Source: Bacillus niameyensis
GTDB lineage: Bacteria; Bacillota; Bacilli; Bacillales; Bacillaceae_C
DNA: 64,000 bases
Assembly: GCF_001375535.1 (NCBI RefSeq)
Contig: NZ_LN831197.1
Span: 3,296,603-3,360,602 of the forward strand
Reading direction: 5' to 3'
The notes under the pieces are model-generated. The model was not told the DNA's origin, searched no databases, and was given only the letters and a program-made list of their open reading frames with translations. Below, one piece after another: positions 20,242 to 29,524 of this stretch. Every line of letters starts with the position of its first letter. Position 1 is the stretch's first letter. The position numbers and the translations under genes are program-made.

Positions 20242-20320
20242 TCAAATATTGGTATGTAATGAATAAGGTTTTTAAGAGTTTATTTATTAAGGAAGCTGTT
20301 TTTTACAGGGGGATTTAGTT

Positions 20321-21271
20321 ATGAAGAAAATTTTAATCACCGGTGCCCTTGGCCAAATTGGATCAGAGTTGGTCACGAAACTACGTGCTTTATATGGAAA
20401 TAATAATGTCATCGCTACGGATATTCGCAGAAATGAGTCTGCCGCTGTTCTATCGGGTCCATTTGAAATCTTAGATGTAGTGGATGGCGACAGTATGTTA
20501 AAGCTAGCTAAAAAATATGAGGTCGATACGATCATGCATTTAGCAGCTATGTTGTCGGCAGTAGCTGAGAAGAAGCCACTAGCTGCTTGGAATTTAAATA
20601 TGGGCGGATTAGTTAATGCATTGGAGGTCTCAAAGGAACTAGGATTAAAATTATTTACACCAAGTTCCATTGGTGCATTCGGACCCTCTACACCAAAAGA
20701 TCAAACGCCACAGGTAACAATTCAAAGGCCGACATCTATGTATGGAGTGAATAAGGTAGCTGGAGAACTATTATGTGATTATTATTTTAATAAATTTGGA
20801 GTTGATACGCGGAGCGTTCGTTTCCCTGGATTGATTTCTTACGTTGCCCCCCCAGGAGGCGGTACGACAGATTATGCGGTTGAAATTTACTATAGCGCGA
20901 TTGAAAAAGGTTATTATTCTTCATTTATTGATAAAGGAACATATATGGATATGATGTATATGCCTGATGCATTAGAAGCTGTTGTCCAACTGATGGAAGC
21001 AGACCCAGCTAAGTTAAAAAATCGAAATGCTTATAATATCACAGCTATGAGCTTTGATCCTGAGGAAATTGGGAATGAGATTAGGAAGCATATCCCTAAG
21101 TTTAAGTTGGAATATACTGTAGATCCTGGTCGCCAGGCAATTGCCGATAGTTGGCCGAATTCGATAGATCCTTCTGCAGCGCAACGAGATTGGGGCTTTA
21201 CTGCTAAATATGATTTAAAAAAGATGACAACAGATATGCTAGAGAAAATTAGTAGGAAAGTTCAAGTGTGA
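20321..21271 (+). CDS. tdh: SDR-type L-threonine 3-dehydrogenase
   Basis: 316 residues of the extended short-chain dehydrogenase fold, related to UDP-galactose epimerase: GALGQIG dinucleotide motif at 8-14, Ser115/Ser116, and the catalytic YxxxK (Tyr141, Lys145). This is the epimerase-like threonine dehydrogenase known from several bacteria, distinct from the zinc MDR enzyme of B. subtilis. It oxidises L-threonine to 2-amino-3-ketobutyrate, the substrate of the adjacent Kbl. A role as a plain sugar epimerase is unlikely given that pairing. Confidence 0.88.
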   Translation: MKKILITGALGQIGSELVTKLRALYGNNNVIATDIRRNESAAVLSGPFEILDVVDGDSMLKLAKKYEVDTIMHLAAMLSAVAEKKPLAAWNLNMGGLVNALEVSKELGLKLFTPSSIGAFGPSTPKDQTPQVTIQRPTSMYGVNKVAGELLCDYYFNKFGVDTRSVRFPGLISYVAPPGGGTTDYAVEIYYSAIEKGYYSSFIDKGTYMDMMYMPDALEAVVQLMEADPAKLKNRNAYNITAMSFDPEEIGNEIRKHIPKFKLEYTVDPGRQAIADSWPNSIDPSAAQRDWGFTAKYDLKKMTTDMLEKISRKVQV

Positions 21272-21281
21272 TCATTAGGGG

Positions 21282-21305
21282 CTGTCTCACCACTATATGA
21301 GACAG
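21282..21305 (+). terminator. Probable tdh terminator hairpin
   Basis: CTGTCTCA (21282-21289) pairs with TGAGACAG (21298-21305). The following sequence is only moderately T-rich. Confidence 0.6.
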
Positions 21306-21347
21306 TACATATTTGTAATCTTAATGGTCATGGTTGTTATCACTACT

Positions 21348-21379
21348 CTCTCATGGTAGTTTTCAAACTACCATGAGAG
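21348..21379. repeat. Near-perfect 32-base palindrome
   Basis: CTCTCATGGTAGTTT (21348-21362) and AAACTACCATGAGAG (21365-21379) are perfectly complementary with only two bases between them. There is no T tract on the plus strand, so it is not an ordinary terminator. Confidence 0.8.
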
Positions 21380-21603
21380 CATAGTCGTGCAGAAAGTGGA
21401 AGTCATCAAAATTAGATATATCTAGATATGTGTTATATTGGATTTCAATATTTCTAGACCCGGTTAGGGCTTCCTCATTACTAAGGTTTAACGCTACTAA
21501 TCTCTTAGTTAGGGATCAGCTAAAAGTCCCTATGATATAGAATTTCCTCGCTACTTTTTATCTATAACTAAGATTTTTCCTAATTACATTCTACCATTTT
21601 ACC

Positions 21604-21981
21604 TTATATGTATTGCACTTTTACAAATATTCCGATATCTTTTATACAGTATTTAATATATTTATTAAAAAAAGAGGTCCGTAATAAATTATCTATTTTT
21701 CCAACTGGTAGTGACATCATATCACCTAGTAAATGTAAACGATTTCCATGAAGCGGAACTGAATCTGCAGAGAGCAAATTGTTTAATAAATAACTTCCAT
21801 CAATCGCAAGTATTTACCGCGCCCAGAGACTTACTTATTATGTATCGAAACAATTCTTAATTAAGTGGGTCTAGTTATCACCAACATAATTACCACCACC
21901 AAGAAGAAAGCTATCCACAACTGCAAGTAGAGAAAATCCAATTTGTCTTATATCCAATTTAATTAAAGTAAGGGGATTGAA
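21604..21981 (-). pseudogene. Possible decayed gene on the minus strand
   Basis: Two minus-strand stretches translate into protein-like sequence with normal composition: 21871-21981 (contains LLAVVDSFLLGGGNYVGDN) and 21604-21804 (contains NRLHLLGDMMSLPVGKIDN, ending in TAA). They are separated by stops and lack a start with a RBS, so any gene is broken. I do not recognise the family and cannot exclude chance. Confidence 0.25.
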
Positions 21982-22185
21982 GCGGGGTTATAGATCTTTC
22001 TATTAACAATTAATTGTTCCGACAAAAAGAATGAATATGCAATTATACATAATTGGTTTAAAGAGAGTAATCTCGGTATTTTTGATTGAAAAATAAAAGG
22101 GCAAATAGACAAGTTCTTATTGCCAATAGTACAGATAGACAGAGAATTTCATGGCAGTACAGTCGGGCTGAAAGGAGAGAGTGGA

Positions 22186-22707
22186 ATGAGGGATTGGAAT
22201 ACGAAAAGAGAGAAAAAAGTGTACAAGCTAAGAAAAGGCTACGCCATCAATTTTCTTGCATTCTTTTATTTAACTATCCTTATTATCTCACAACTGACTT
22301 CTCCGACAGGTGCATCCTTTCAAGATGTAGTAGTCATAGAGGGAAGTCTATCAGCAGACAATTTTGTAGAGGAAGATGTAGAACCTTCTGATGGTATTTC
22401 AGATAGCAACGACCAAACTTTGGATGAAGGCGGTGAAATAGAGCAGAAAAAGGATGATGGTGAAATAGAAACTAGTAGCGATAATAGTATTGAAGAAGAG
22501 CATGAAATGGACGAAGTAGAAGAAATGCCTAACGAGGAGAATGAAATTCAAGAAGAGAAAAAGCTTGTAGAATCAGGCAACGACTTAAACGAAACTGCTA
22601 ATTTCGATAATGATAATAGCACTCCTTCTGAAAAGGAGAACTTAGAGTTAGATGATACGAAGTCCCCAATTAAAGATCAAAACAATCGGAGTGATCATGA
22701 ATCATGA
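22186..22707 (+). CDS. TapA/YqxM-like protein (short, acidic)
   Basis: 173 residues from ATG 22186 with RBS AAAGGAG (22171-22177). A basic start and one hydrophobic segment (about 20-38) lead to SPTGASFQDVVVIEGSLS, which resembles the N-terminal border region of B. subtilis TapA, the TasA-anchoring/assembly protein encoded ahead of sipW. The rest (55-173) is strongly acidic and probably disordered, as in the TapA C-terminal tail. The central TapA domain appears to be missing, so this is a reduced relative. It overlaps sipW by 4 bases. The naming rests on the N-terminus and position. Confidence 0.6.
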   Translation: MRDWNTKREKKVYKLRKGYAINFLAFFYLTILIISQLTSPTGASFQDVVVIEGSLSADNFVEEDVEPSDGISDSNDQTLDEGGEIEQKKDDGEIETSSDNSIEEEHEMDEVEEMPNEENEIQEEKKLVESGNDLNETANFDNDNSTPSEKENLELDDTKSPIKDQNNRSDHES

Positions 22708-23267
22708 AAAGAAAGATGATTCTTACGTGGATAAATCGAATTATTTCAACGATCTTATTTTTGCTATTGATCAGTATAGTCTTTGTAGTCATTGCTTCTA
22801 GAGCAGCAGGAGGAGAACCGAGTTTGTTTGGTTACCAGTTAAAATCAGTTCTTTCCGGTTCGATGGAACCAGCTATCCAGACAGGATCGATTATTGCCAT
22901 TCAATTAACTGATGATAGGACAAGCTTGAAAGAGGGGGACGTCATTACCTTTAAAACAAAAGATAATATTTTAATTACTCATAGAATCATAGAGATCAAA
23001 GACAATGGCCAACAGTACATAACCCAGGGTGATAATAACAATGCACCTGATGTAGAGCCAGTACTTGCCCAAAATATTGTTGGAAAGTATAAGGGACTTA
23101 CCATTCCGTTTGTCGGTTATGCCCTTCAATTTATTAATACAAAACAAGGTGCGCTACTAGTTTTGATCATTCCAGGAATTTTATTTCTTGGACATGCTAT
23201 TTGGACGATTTGGCGTGCGATACAATCCATTGAACCACCGAAGAGAACTCCTATTCATGAAGAATAG
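22704..23267 (+). CDS. sipW: SipW-type (ER-type) signal peptidase I
   Basis: 187 residues with an N-terminal membrane anchor (about 10-32), catalytic Ser53 in SGSMEP and the ER-type catalytic His93 in ITHR in place of the usual Lys, plus the QGDNNNAPD motif and a C-terminal membrane segment. SipW processes TasA/CalY and TapA for biofilm fibres. The start overlaps the tapA-like stop (ATGA). A tasA-like gene lies 1.8 kb downstream with a peptidase gene between. Confidence 0.93.
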   Translation: MKRKMILTWINRIISTILFLLLISIVFVVIASRAAGGEPSLFGYQLKSVLSGSMEPAIQTGSIIAIQLTDDRTSLKEGDVITFKTKDNILITHRIIEIKDNGQQYITQGDNNNAPDVEPVLAQNIVGKYKGLTIPFVGYALQFINTKQGALLVLIIPGILFLGHAIWTIWRAIQSIEPPKRTPIHEE

Positions 23268-23382
23268 ATAATAAAGGTATTAACCAAGGAAGGGGTAGAT
23301 TCAATGGTATAGTTTCACCTGTTTTTAGAGGAAAGTTACTTGAAGTCAGTTCGTGAAAAACCACTTTGAAAAGGAGATAAGC

Positions 23383-24975
23383 ATGAGAAAAAAGGTTTCT
23401 GTAAGAAGGGCTTTCACAAGTATTTTTTTCCTTTCCGTCCTTTTGGTGTCACTATTTCCGGGAGCAAGTATTTCCCAAGCAGCCGAGTCGATTAGTAAAA
23501 CTATTACTTTAGCTCAACACGGGAAAATTGAGGATGAACGGGATCGACTTAAAGTAACCTTTGGCCCTTCTTATTATTTACCAACGGGATTATACGTCAA
23601 TAAGGGTCAGAAAATTACAGTTAATTTGAATGAACATGATCAAGTTGTTAAACCACGACTCGTCATTTCACCCCCTGTTTTAAATCAATACAGGGAAGGA
23701 ATATTGGATGGGATAGAACTACAGCCAGGCATTAATGAAATTACTGCTGATGCAGGCGGTATTCTTTATCTCATTAATCAAAGTGGAAAAACGGCTACAC
23801 CTGCGCAAGCGGCAATTACAGGAGCCAATCCGCTTCCTACTTTCGAACTCGGCAAAACATCAATCACAGAATGGCAAGTAATGTTGGATCAATATTCAAA
23901 TGCCCCGGCGTTTGAGTTAGTATCCGATAAAGTCATGATTACCTCTTCCATGAATTTTGTGGATTTAGTTTCCAATCCCGAAGAATTATTAAAAGCGCAT
24001 GATGAGGCAGTTGAAATCGAAGCAAGGGTATCTGGGTTGTCTGAAAACGATCCAAACCCATTACATCGTACAACAGAATTTCGTTACCATTTCCGTCAAA
24101 CACAAGAATCAGGATACTGGATGTACGCATGGTATAACCATACTGCTTATATAACAGATGCTATGCAATATGTATTAGATGTTAATAAATTTATAAATGA
24201 TGGCTGGGGACCGTGGCATGAACTTGGTCATGTTCATCAACAATCCGCGACGACTCCAGGAATGTTTGGAGAAGTAACTAATAATGTCTTCAGTCTTACT
24301 GTACAAAAACATTTTGGGCAACCTTCGCGATTAGAAGCAGATAATATATATGAAAGAGTTTTTCAATATTTGGATAGTCCAACTAAAGATTTTGCTAGTT
24401 TAGATGTCTGGGAGAAGCTTGTCATGCTTTGGCAGTTAGATTTAGCTTACGGGGAAAACTTCCATCCTGCTATTTACAAAATGGTTCGAGAAACACCAGC
24501 TAATGAATTGCCAAGGAATGACGAGGAAAAATTGCAAAGAATCATGTACTGGTCTTCAAAAGCAGCAGGGCAGAACTTAATTTCATTTTTTGAGAAATGG
24601 GGTCTGACCATTAATGAAGATACAAGGCAGGATATTAATAGTTTAGGGTTGCCAGAGTTAAACGCACCTATATGGTGGAATACGGATAGTAACAATACAA
24701 TTAAACCTTTTGATATTAAGGCCTCATCCATTTTTGAAACACTCGTGGCCTATCAAGGAGAAATACCGGCTGATGTCTATCGCACTTACAATCTCCACTT
24801 AAATGCGATTAAACATTATGAAGAAATAGGAGAGTATGCAAAAGTTGTGAAGCATACGGAAAGCTTCCAATTATTACTTAATCAACAGAAAGAAAGCGAT
24901 TTGATTTCCGAGAAGGTTCACGATATTTTGCATAGTCAAGCTAGGTTGTTAATTGAAAATAGTATTAAAGAATAA
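23383..24975 (+). CDS. Secreted M60-family metallopeptidase with C-terminal FIMAH-like domain
   Basis: 530 residues from ATG 23383, chosen because AAGGAG (23371-23376) fits it; the in-frame GTG 23353 has no RBS. It has a signal peptide (about 1-33, cut near SQA-AES) and an M60 domain with HELGH at 279-283 and Glu297, the same 13-residue spacing as the paralogue at 12808. The last 85 residues contain a helical segment (KVVKHTESFQLLLNQQKES) resembling FIMAH domains of Bacillus surface proteins. M60 enzymes attack O-glycosylated, mucin-like proteins. Its place between sipW and tasA is unusual and suggests co-expression with the biofilm matrix. Confidence 0.92.
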   Translation: MRKKVSVRRAFTSIFFLSVLLVSLFPGASISQAAESISKTITLAQHGKIEDERDRLKVTFGPSYYLPTGLYVNKGQKITVNLNEHDQVVKPRLVISPPVLNQYREGILDGIELQPGINEITADAGGILYLINQSGKTATPAQAAITGANPLPTFELGKTSITEWQVMLDQYSNAPAFELVSDKVMITSSMNFVDLVSNPEELLKAHDEAVEIEARVSGLSENDPNPLHRTTEFRYHFRQTQESGYWMYAWYNHTAYITDAMQYVLDVNKFINDGWGPWHELGHVHQQSATTPGMFGEVTNNVFSLTVQKHFGQPSRLEADNIYERVFQYLDSPTKDFASLDVWEKLVMLWQLDLAYGENFHPAIYKMVRETPANELPRNDEEKLQRIMYWSSKAAGQNLISFFEKWGLTINEDTRQDINSLGLPELNAPIWWNTDSNNTIKPFDIKASSIFETLVAYQGEIPADVYRTYNLHLNAIKHYEEIGEYAKVVKHTESFQLLLNQQKESDLISEKVHDILHSQARLLIENSIKE

Positions 24976-25066
24976 CATTAGATTTTATAAAAAAAATTAA
25001 ATCGGTGACAACATCTCACGAATTTTTGGCTGAGATGTTCACAATATACTAGGGGAGGAAAAAGGA

Positions 25067-25654
25067 ATGAATATTAAAAAACAACTTAGCATGGGTCTAA
25101 TGTCTGCAGTACTTGGGGTTACACTGCTTGGTGGAGGAACATACGCTTATTTTAGCGATAGCGTAGAAACAAATAACACATTCGCAGCTGGAACGATCGA
25201 TCTGGCAGTTGCTCCAACACAAATTATTGATGTAGATAATATTAAACCTGGTGATTCTTTTATTCGCGATTTTGAACTTACGAATAACGGTACTTTGGAT
25301 ATTAGCAAAGTTTTGCTCGAAACTGATTACACTGTAGTCGACGCTGAAAGCGATAATACGGAAGATTTTGCTGAGCATATCCAAGTTGAATTTTTATATA
25401 ATATGGATAATTTTGATGAAGTTATTTTTGAAACAACATTAGCAGAATTGAAGGATATGACTCCAGAAGCTGTCAATCAAAATATCTTTTATCCAGAATT
25501 AGGAGATCAGGGTCTACCAGTAGGAACTTCTCATGATCTGATTGTAAAATTTAACTTTATAGATAATGGTGAAGATCAAAATCAATTCCAAGGTGATTCT
25601 CTCAATCTTACTTGGACATTCAATGCACAGCAAGCAGCTGGCGAGCAAAGATAA
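25067..25654 (+). CDS. TasA/CalY-family fibre-forming matrix protein
   Basis: 195 residues, near CalY length. The SipW-type signal peptide ends at GGGTYA-YFSD (cleavage after Ala27), the hallmark of this family, followed by the beta-sandwich domain with NNTFAAGTIDL and the FELTNNGTLDIS repeat-like strand. TasA/CalY proteins are exported, processed by SipW and polymerise into extracellular fibres. Camelysin (M73) is the same family, but no catalytic zinc motif is evident here. A terminator follows, ending the tapA-like/sipW/M60/tasA unit. Confidence 0.92.
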   Translation: MNIKKQLSMGLMSAVLGVTLLGGGTYAYFSDSVETNNTFAAGTIDLAVAPTQIIDVDNIKPGDSFIRDFELTNNGTLDISKVLLETDYTVVDAESDNTEDFAEHIQVEFLYNMDNFDEVIFETTLAELKDMTPEAVNQNIFYPELGDQGLPVGTSHDLIVKFNFIDNGEDQNQFQGDSLNLTWTFNAQQAAGEQR

Positions 25655-25751
25655 TTCTAGTGTGATAATAAAAAGAGTGATATATGCATATAATCTTTTA
25701 GAGGGAAGTGTGGATTCTTTACTAGGGGAGTGGGGGTAATTGAATTATAAC

Positions 25752-25785
25752 AAAAGCTGTCTTCCAAAATAGACAGCTTTTTGTT
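25752..25785 (+). terminator. Terminator of the tasA unit
   Basis: AAAAGCTGTCT (25752-25762) pairs with AGACAGCTTTT (25771-25781), followed by TTG and more T. Confidence 0.93.
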
Positions 25786-25870
25786 TTGAAAAAGTAAAGG
25801 ATAGTTTCATGAAAAAGCACCAAACACTTTGCTATAATATTCTTATCTATATCAATTGGAGGTTTTCTCA

Positions 25871-28006
25871 TTGCTAACGAAAGCAAGAAGTCTTCTCCAT
25901 ACCCATTTCGGTTACAACAAGTTTCGGAAAGGGCAGGAGGATATTATAAGCAAAGTAATGGACAGAAAAGATACACTTGCCATTATGCCTACAGGTGGAG
26001 GAAAATCAATTTGCTACCAAATTCCAGCCATGCTGTTTCCAGGTGTAACGATCGTCATTTCTCCTCTTATCTCCTTAATGAAAGATCAGGTCGATGCGCT
26101 TGAAAAGGCAGGAATTCCCTCAACATTCATCAATAGTTCACTTTCCAATGACGAAATTTCGGAACGGCTCTCAGATGTTTATAACGGTGAATATAAACTT
26201 ATCTATATTGCTCCGGAAAGACTCGAAGTTCCATCATTTAGAAGAATGCTTGAAGGAATACATATTTCCTGCCTTGCTATTGATGAAGCTCACTGTATTT
26301 CCCAATGGGGACATGACTTCCGCCCAAGTTACATGCAAATACGAAATTTAATTGGTGGTATTCGACCCAAACCTGTTGTTCTTGCACTGACTGCGACTGC
26401 CACACCTCAAGTTCAGCAAGATATTTGCGAGCTGTTACATATTCAAGAGGAGAACACAGTCAAGACTGGGTTTGAACGAGAAAATCTCCATTTTCAAGTT
26501 GTAAAAGGTCAGGATCGTGATCGCTTTTTACTAGATTATATAGGCAAAAATAAAAGTCAAGCTGGAATCATTTATGCGGCAACAAGGAAAGAAGTTGACA
26601 GGATTCATAACTTACTGGATCGGAGAGGTGTTCTAGTTGGGAAATATCATGCAGGAATGTCGGAAGGTAAAAGAAATGAACAGCAGGAACGCTTTTTATA
26701 TGATGATTTAACTGTAATGGTTGCAACCAATGCTTTTGGAATGGGAATTAATAAATCCAATGTGCGTTTCGTTATTCACTACCAAATTCCTCGCAATATG
26801 GAAGCTTATTATCAAGAAGCTGGTAGGGCTGGTAGAGATGGAGAGGAAAGTGCTTGTATTTTGCTATTTGCCCCTCAAGATTCACATATCCAATCTTTTT
26901 TAATTGAGCAATCGGATATGGATGAAAGTCGCAAGGAAAATGAATATGCAAAACTAAGAAAAATGGTCGCCTATGGTCATACAGAAGCCTGTTTGCAACA
27001 ATACGTATTAGAGTATTTCGGTGAAGCTAACCCTCCAAAATGCGGAAAATGTGGAAACTGTATAGATGATCGTGGACAGGTCGATGTGACAGTTGAAGCT
27101 CAGATGGTTCTCTCTTGTATTAGAAGAATGAAGGAACGCTTTGGAAAAACAATGGTTACGAAGGTACTAACGGGTTCATCTGATCAGAAAATTAGAAGCT
27201 TTGGATTTGATCAGCTTTCAACATATGGAATTATGAAAGAAAGGACGCAAAAAGCTGTTAATGAATTCATTGACTTTTTGACAGCAGAAGGATATTTACA
27301 ACCAACAGATGGACAATATCCAGTGTTAATGCTGACAGAAAAGGCAGCAGATGTTTTACGGAATACTAGTCAAGTATATAAGAAGGAAAATGTTCGAATT
27401 TCTCAAATTGTTGAGGATAACGAGTTATTTGAGAGACTGCGGGAATTACGGAGAGGGATTGCGGAAAAAGAAAAAGTACCTCCGTATATTATTTTCTCGG
27501 ATGTAACTTTAAGGGAAATGAGTGGATTATTACCACGTAGTGAACAAGAACTTTTACAAGTAAAAGGTATTGGAGAAAGAAAGCTTGAGGCATACGGTAC
27601 TGAGTTTCTATCTCTTATTAACGCTTATTGTGAAGAAAAAGGGATTGAAAGAAAGGTAAATATCGTTGTTCATCCGGAAAGAAAAGCTCCAGCAAAAAGC
27701 TCAAAAGAAGCTAGTCACCATGTAACATATCAAATGTTACAAAAAGGAATGGACATTGAAGGAATTGCAGTGGAGCGTGGAATGTCGGTGCGAACGGTAG
27801 AAAATCATATTGTAAAATGTGATGAGGAGGGAATGGCGATTAATTGGCAATCATTCATTCCTGACGAATTCGATCCACTCATTGCTAAGGCTGTTGAGGA
27901 AGCGGAATCGACAAGGTTGACACCAATCAAGGAGTTACTTCCACAAGAGATTAGCTTTTTCATGATTCGCGCTTATTTGCATAAAAGCAAAACGGGGACT
28001 ATCTAA
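25871..28006 (+). CDS. recQ: RecQ ATP-dependent DNA helicase
   Basis: 711 residues from TTG 25871, with RBS GGAGG at 25858-25862 (TTG 25856 overlaps it). SF2 helicase motifs are clear: MPTGGGKSICYQ (Walker A), DEAHCISQWGHDFR, LTATAT and EAGRAGRDG. The RecQ zinc site (CGKCGNC), winged helix, HRDC domain (about 515-590) and a C-terminal helix-turn-helix extension follow. It unwinds 3'-5' in recombination and repair. The gene stands alone between terminators. Confidence 0.95.
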   Translation: MLTKARSLLHTHFGYNKFRKGQEDIISKVMDRKDTLAIMPTGGGKSICYQIPAMLFPGVTIVISPLISLMKDQVDALEKAGIPSTFINSSLSNDEISERLSDVYNGEYKLIYIAPERLEVPSFRRMLEGIHISCLAIDEAHCISQWGHDFRPSYMQIRNLIGGIRPKPVVLALTATATPQVQQDICELLHIQEENTVKTGFERENLHFQVVKGQDRDRFLLDYIGKNKSQAGIIYAATRKEVDRIHNLLDRRGVLVGKYHAGMSEGKRNEQQERFLYDDLTVMVATNAFGMGINKSNVRFVIHYQIPRNMEAYYQEAGRAGRDGEESACILLFAPQDSHIQSFLIEQSDMDESRKENEYAKLRKMVAYGHTEACLQQYVLEYFGEANPPKCGKCGNCIDDRGQVDVTVEAQMVLSCIRRMKERFGKTMVTKVLTGSSDQKIRSFGFDQLSTYGIMKERTQKAVNEFIDFLTAEGYLQPTDGQYPVLMLTEKAADVLRNTSQVYKKENVRISQIVEDNELFERLRELRRGIAEKEKVPPYIIFSDVTLREMSGLLPRSEQELLQVKGIGERKLEAYGTEFLSLINAYCEEKGIERKVNIVVHPERKAPAKSSKEASHHVTYQMLQKGMDIEGIAVERGMSVRTVENHIVKCDEEGMAINWQSFIPDEFDPLIAKAVEEAESTRLTPIKELLPQEISFFMIRAYLHKSKTGTI

Positions 28007-28025
28007 TAAATAGTCCCCGACTTTT
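27993..28025. terminator. Bidirectional terminator recQ / yjiH
   Basis: CGGGGACTAT (27993-28002) pairs with ATAGTCCCCG (28010-28019). The stem overlaps the recQ stop; CTTTTT follows on the plus strand and TTTTGCTTTT on the minus strand. Confidence 0.92.
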
Positions 28026-29377
28026 TAAAATATAAAATGGGCAATCAACGTAATGATCGGCAAAGTAATAATTGTCCGTAAAAGGAAGATAATAATTAAG
28101 TCTTTCATGCCAACCGGAATTTTCGAGCCGATCAACAGTCCACCCACTTCAGACATATAGATTAACTGAGTGACAGAGACACTGGCAATAATGAATCGTG
28201 TCATATCGGATTCAATTCCTTCAGCTAAAATAGAAGGAAGAAACATGTCGGCAAAACCAACAACCAATGTTTGTGAAGCAGCTTGAGCTTCTGGAATGCC
28301 TAATAATTCAAGAAGTGGAATAAACGGAACTCCTAGCCATTGAAAAACAGGCGTATATTCAGCAATAATTAATGCTAACGTACCTAAGGACATAACAACC
28401 GGAGTAACACCGATCCACATGTCTAGAATATTTTTACTGCCATCCATGAAAAATTTCTTTATGCTATTGCTTTTTTGTGCTTGCAATTGTGCCTGTTCTA
28501 ACCCATACTCTAAGCTTGTATATCCATTCGGAACAAGTTCTCTTGCTGCATCATTGGCTGTTCCGTCAACGAATGTATCAGGTTTCTTCGATAGTGGCCA
28601 AATTCTTGGCAAAATGATCGCTGCTATTACACCGGAAAGAGTAATACTGAAATAATAGGGAACGAAGTAATCCATTAATCCAACCTGTTTCAGAACAACA
28701 ATGCTGAATGTAATCGAAACGACAGAAAAGGTTGTCCCAATAATGGCAGCTTCTCGTTTTGTATAATGACCTTCTTCGTATTGCTTGCTTGTTAGCAGGA
28801 CACCAATTGTTCCATCACCTAGCCAAGAAGCAAGAGCGTCAATAGAGGAACGACCAGGTAATTTAAAAATAGGACGCATGAATTTTGTCATTAAAGAACC
28901 AAATAGTTCAAGTAAACCGAAATTGAGTAAAAGTGGTAATAGTAATCCAGCAAAAAGGAAAACTGCAAATAAAGTTGGTAATAAATCAAATAATAAAGTT
29001 CCACCCGTATTCTCTGACCAAATGGCTTCCGGACCAATTTGAAAATAAACTAAAATTGCAAAGACTGCGGCTAGAAATCTGGCAACCACCCAAACCGGAT
29101 GAATATCAAATAAGGTTGTGAAAAACGGTGACTCTTTAATAAATGCAGGCTTTGCTACTTTGGCTAGTAGCGTGCCTAGGAAAGCAACAACGATAATGAC
29201 TACCATAATCAATGGTATAGCAGGACCGATCAAATCTTGGATTAGATCTGATAATACTGCAATCGGGATTGTAATGCCTTCTTTTGAAGGAATAGGAATC
29301 ATAAATAGGAAAATCCCAATGATGGAAGGGATAAAAAATAACAAAAAGTTTTTTATAGAAAATGATTGTTTATTCAA
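28025..29377 (-). CDS. YjiH-family membrane protein with nucleoside-recognition (Gate) domain
   Basis: 450 residues with about 10-11 hydrophobic segments. The paired conserved stretches LASWLGDGTIGVLLTSKQY and LVVGFADMFLPSILAEGIES mark the YjiH/Gate (SpmA/B-like) family. The transported substrate is not known. It ends at the bidirectional terminator shared with recQ and is monocistronic, with the next minus-strand gene (BCCT) terminated before it. Confidence 0.85.
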   Translation of the reverse strand: MNKQSFSIKNFLLFFIPSIIGIFLFMIPIPSKEGITIPIAVLSDLIQDLIGPAIPLIMVVIIVVAFLGTLLAKVAKPAFIKESPFFTTLFDIHPVWVVARFLAAVFAILVYFQIGPEAIWSENTGGTLLFDLLPTLFAVFLFAGLLLPLLLNFGLLELFGSLMTKFMRPIFKLPGRSSIDALASWLGDGTIGVLLTSKQYEEGHYTKREAAIIGTTFSVVSITFSIVVLKQVGLMDYFVPYYFSITLSGVIAAIILPRIWPLSKKPDTFVDGTANDAARELVPNGYTSLEYGLEQAQLQAQKSNSIKKFFMDGSKNILDMWIGVTPVVMSLGTLALIIAEYTPVFQWLGVPFIPLLELLGIPEAQAASQTLVVGFADMFLPSILAEGIESDMTRFIIASVSVTQLIYMSEVGGLLIGSKIPVGMKDLIIIFLLRTIITLPIITLIAHFIF

Positions 29378-29469
29378 GGAAATTCACCTTTTCAAAGAGA
29401 TTATATTAGAATAACTTCTTTGATTATAATGTATAATTATTAGAATGTCTACATATTTATCCAACGAAT

Positions 29470-29509
29470 TTTTTAAAAAAACAGGACAGATTCAAGAAGA
29501 TCTGTCCTG
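29470..29509 (-). terminator. Terminator of the BCCT gene (minus strand)
   Basis: CAGGACAGAT (29482-29491) pairs with ATCTGTCCTG (29500-29509). On the minus strand the stem is followed by TTTTTTT. Confidence 0.92.
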
Positions 29510-29524
29510 GTAACCTGAATGCCC

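Larger units (their letters stand above)
21272..22185. other. 914-base gap with hairpins and a decayed gene
   Basis: It contains a hairpin CTGTCTCA/TGAGACAG (21282-21305, probable terminator of tdh), a long palindrome at 21348-21379, minus-strand coding remnants at 21604-21981, and AT-rich sequence before the tapA-like gene. A SinR-like box with one mismatch (GTTCTTA) is at 22117-22123. Confidence 0.55.
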
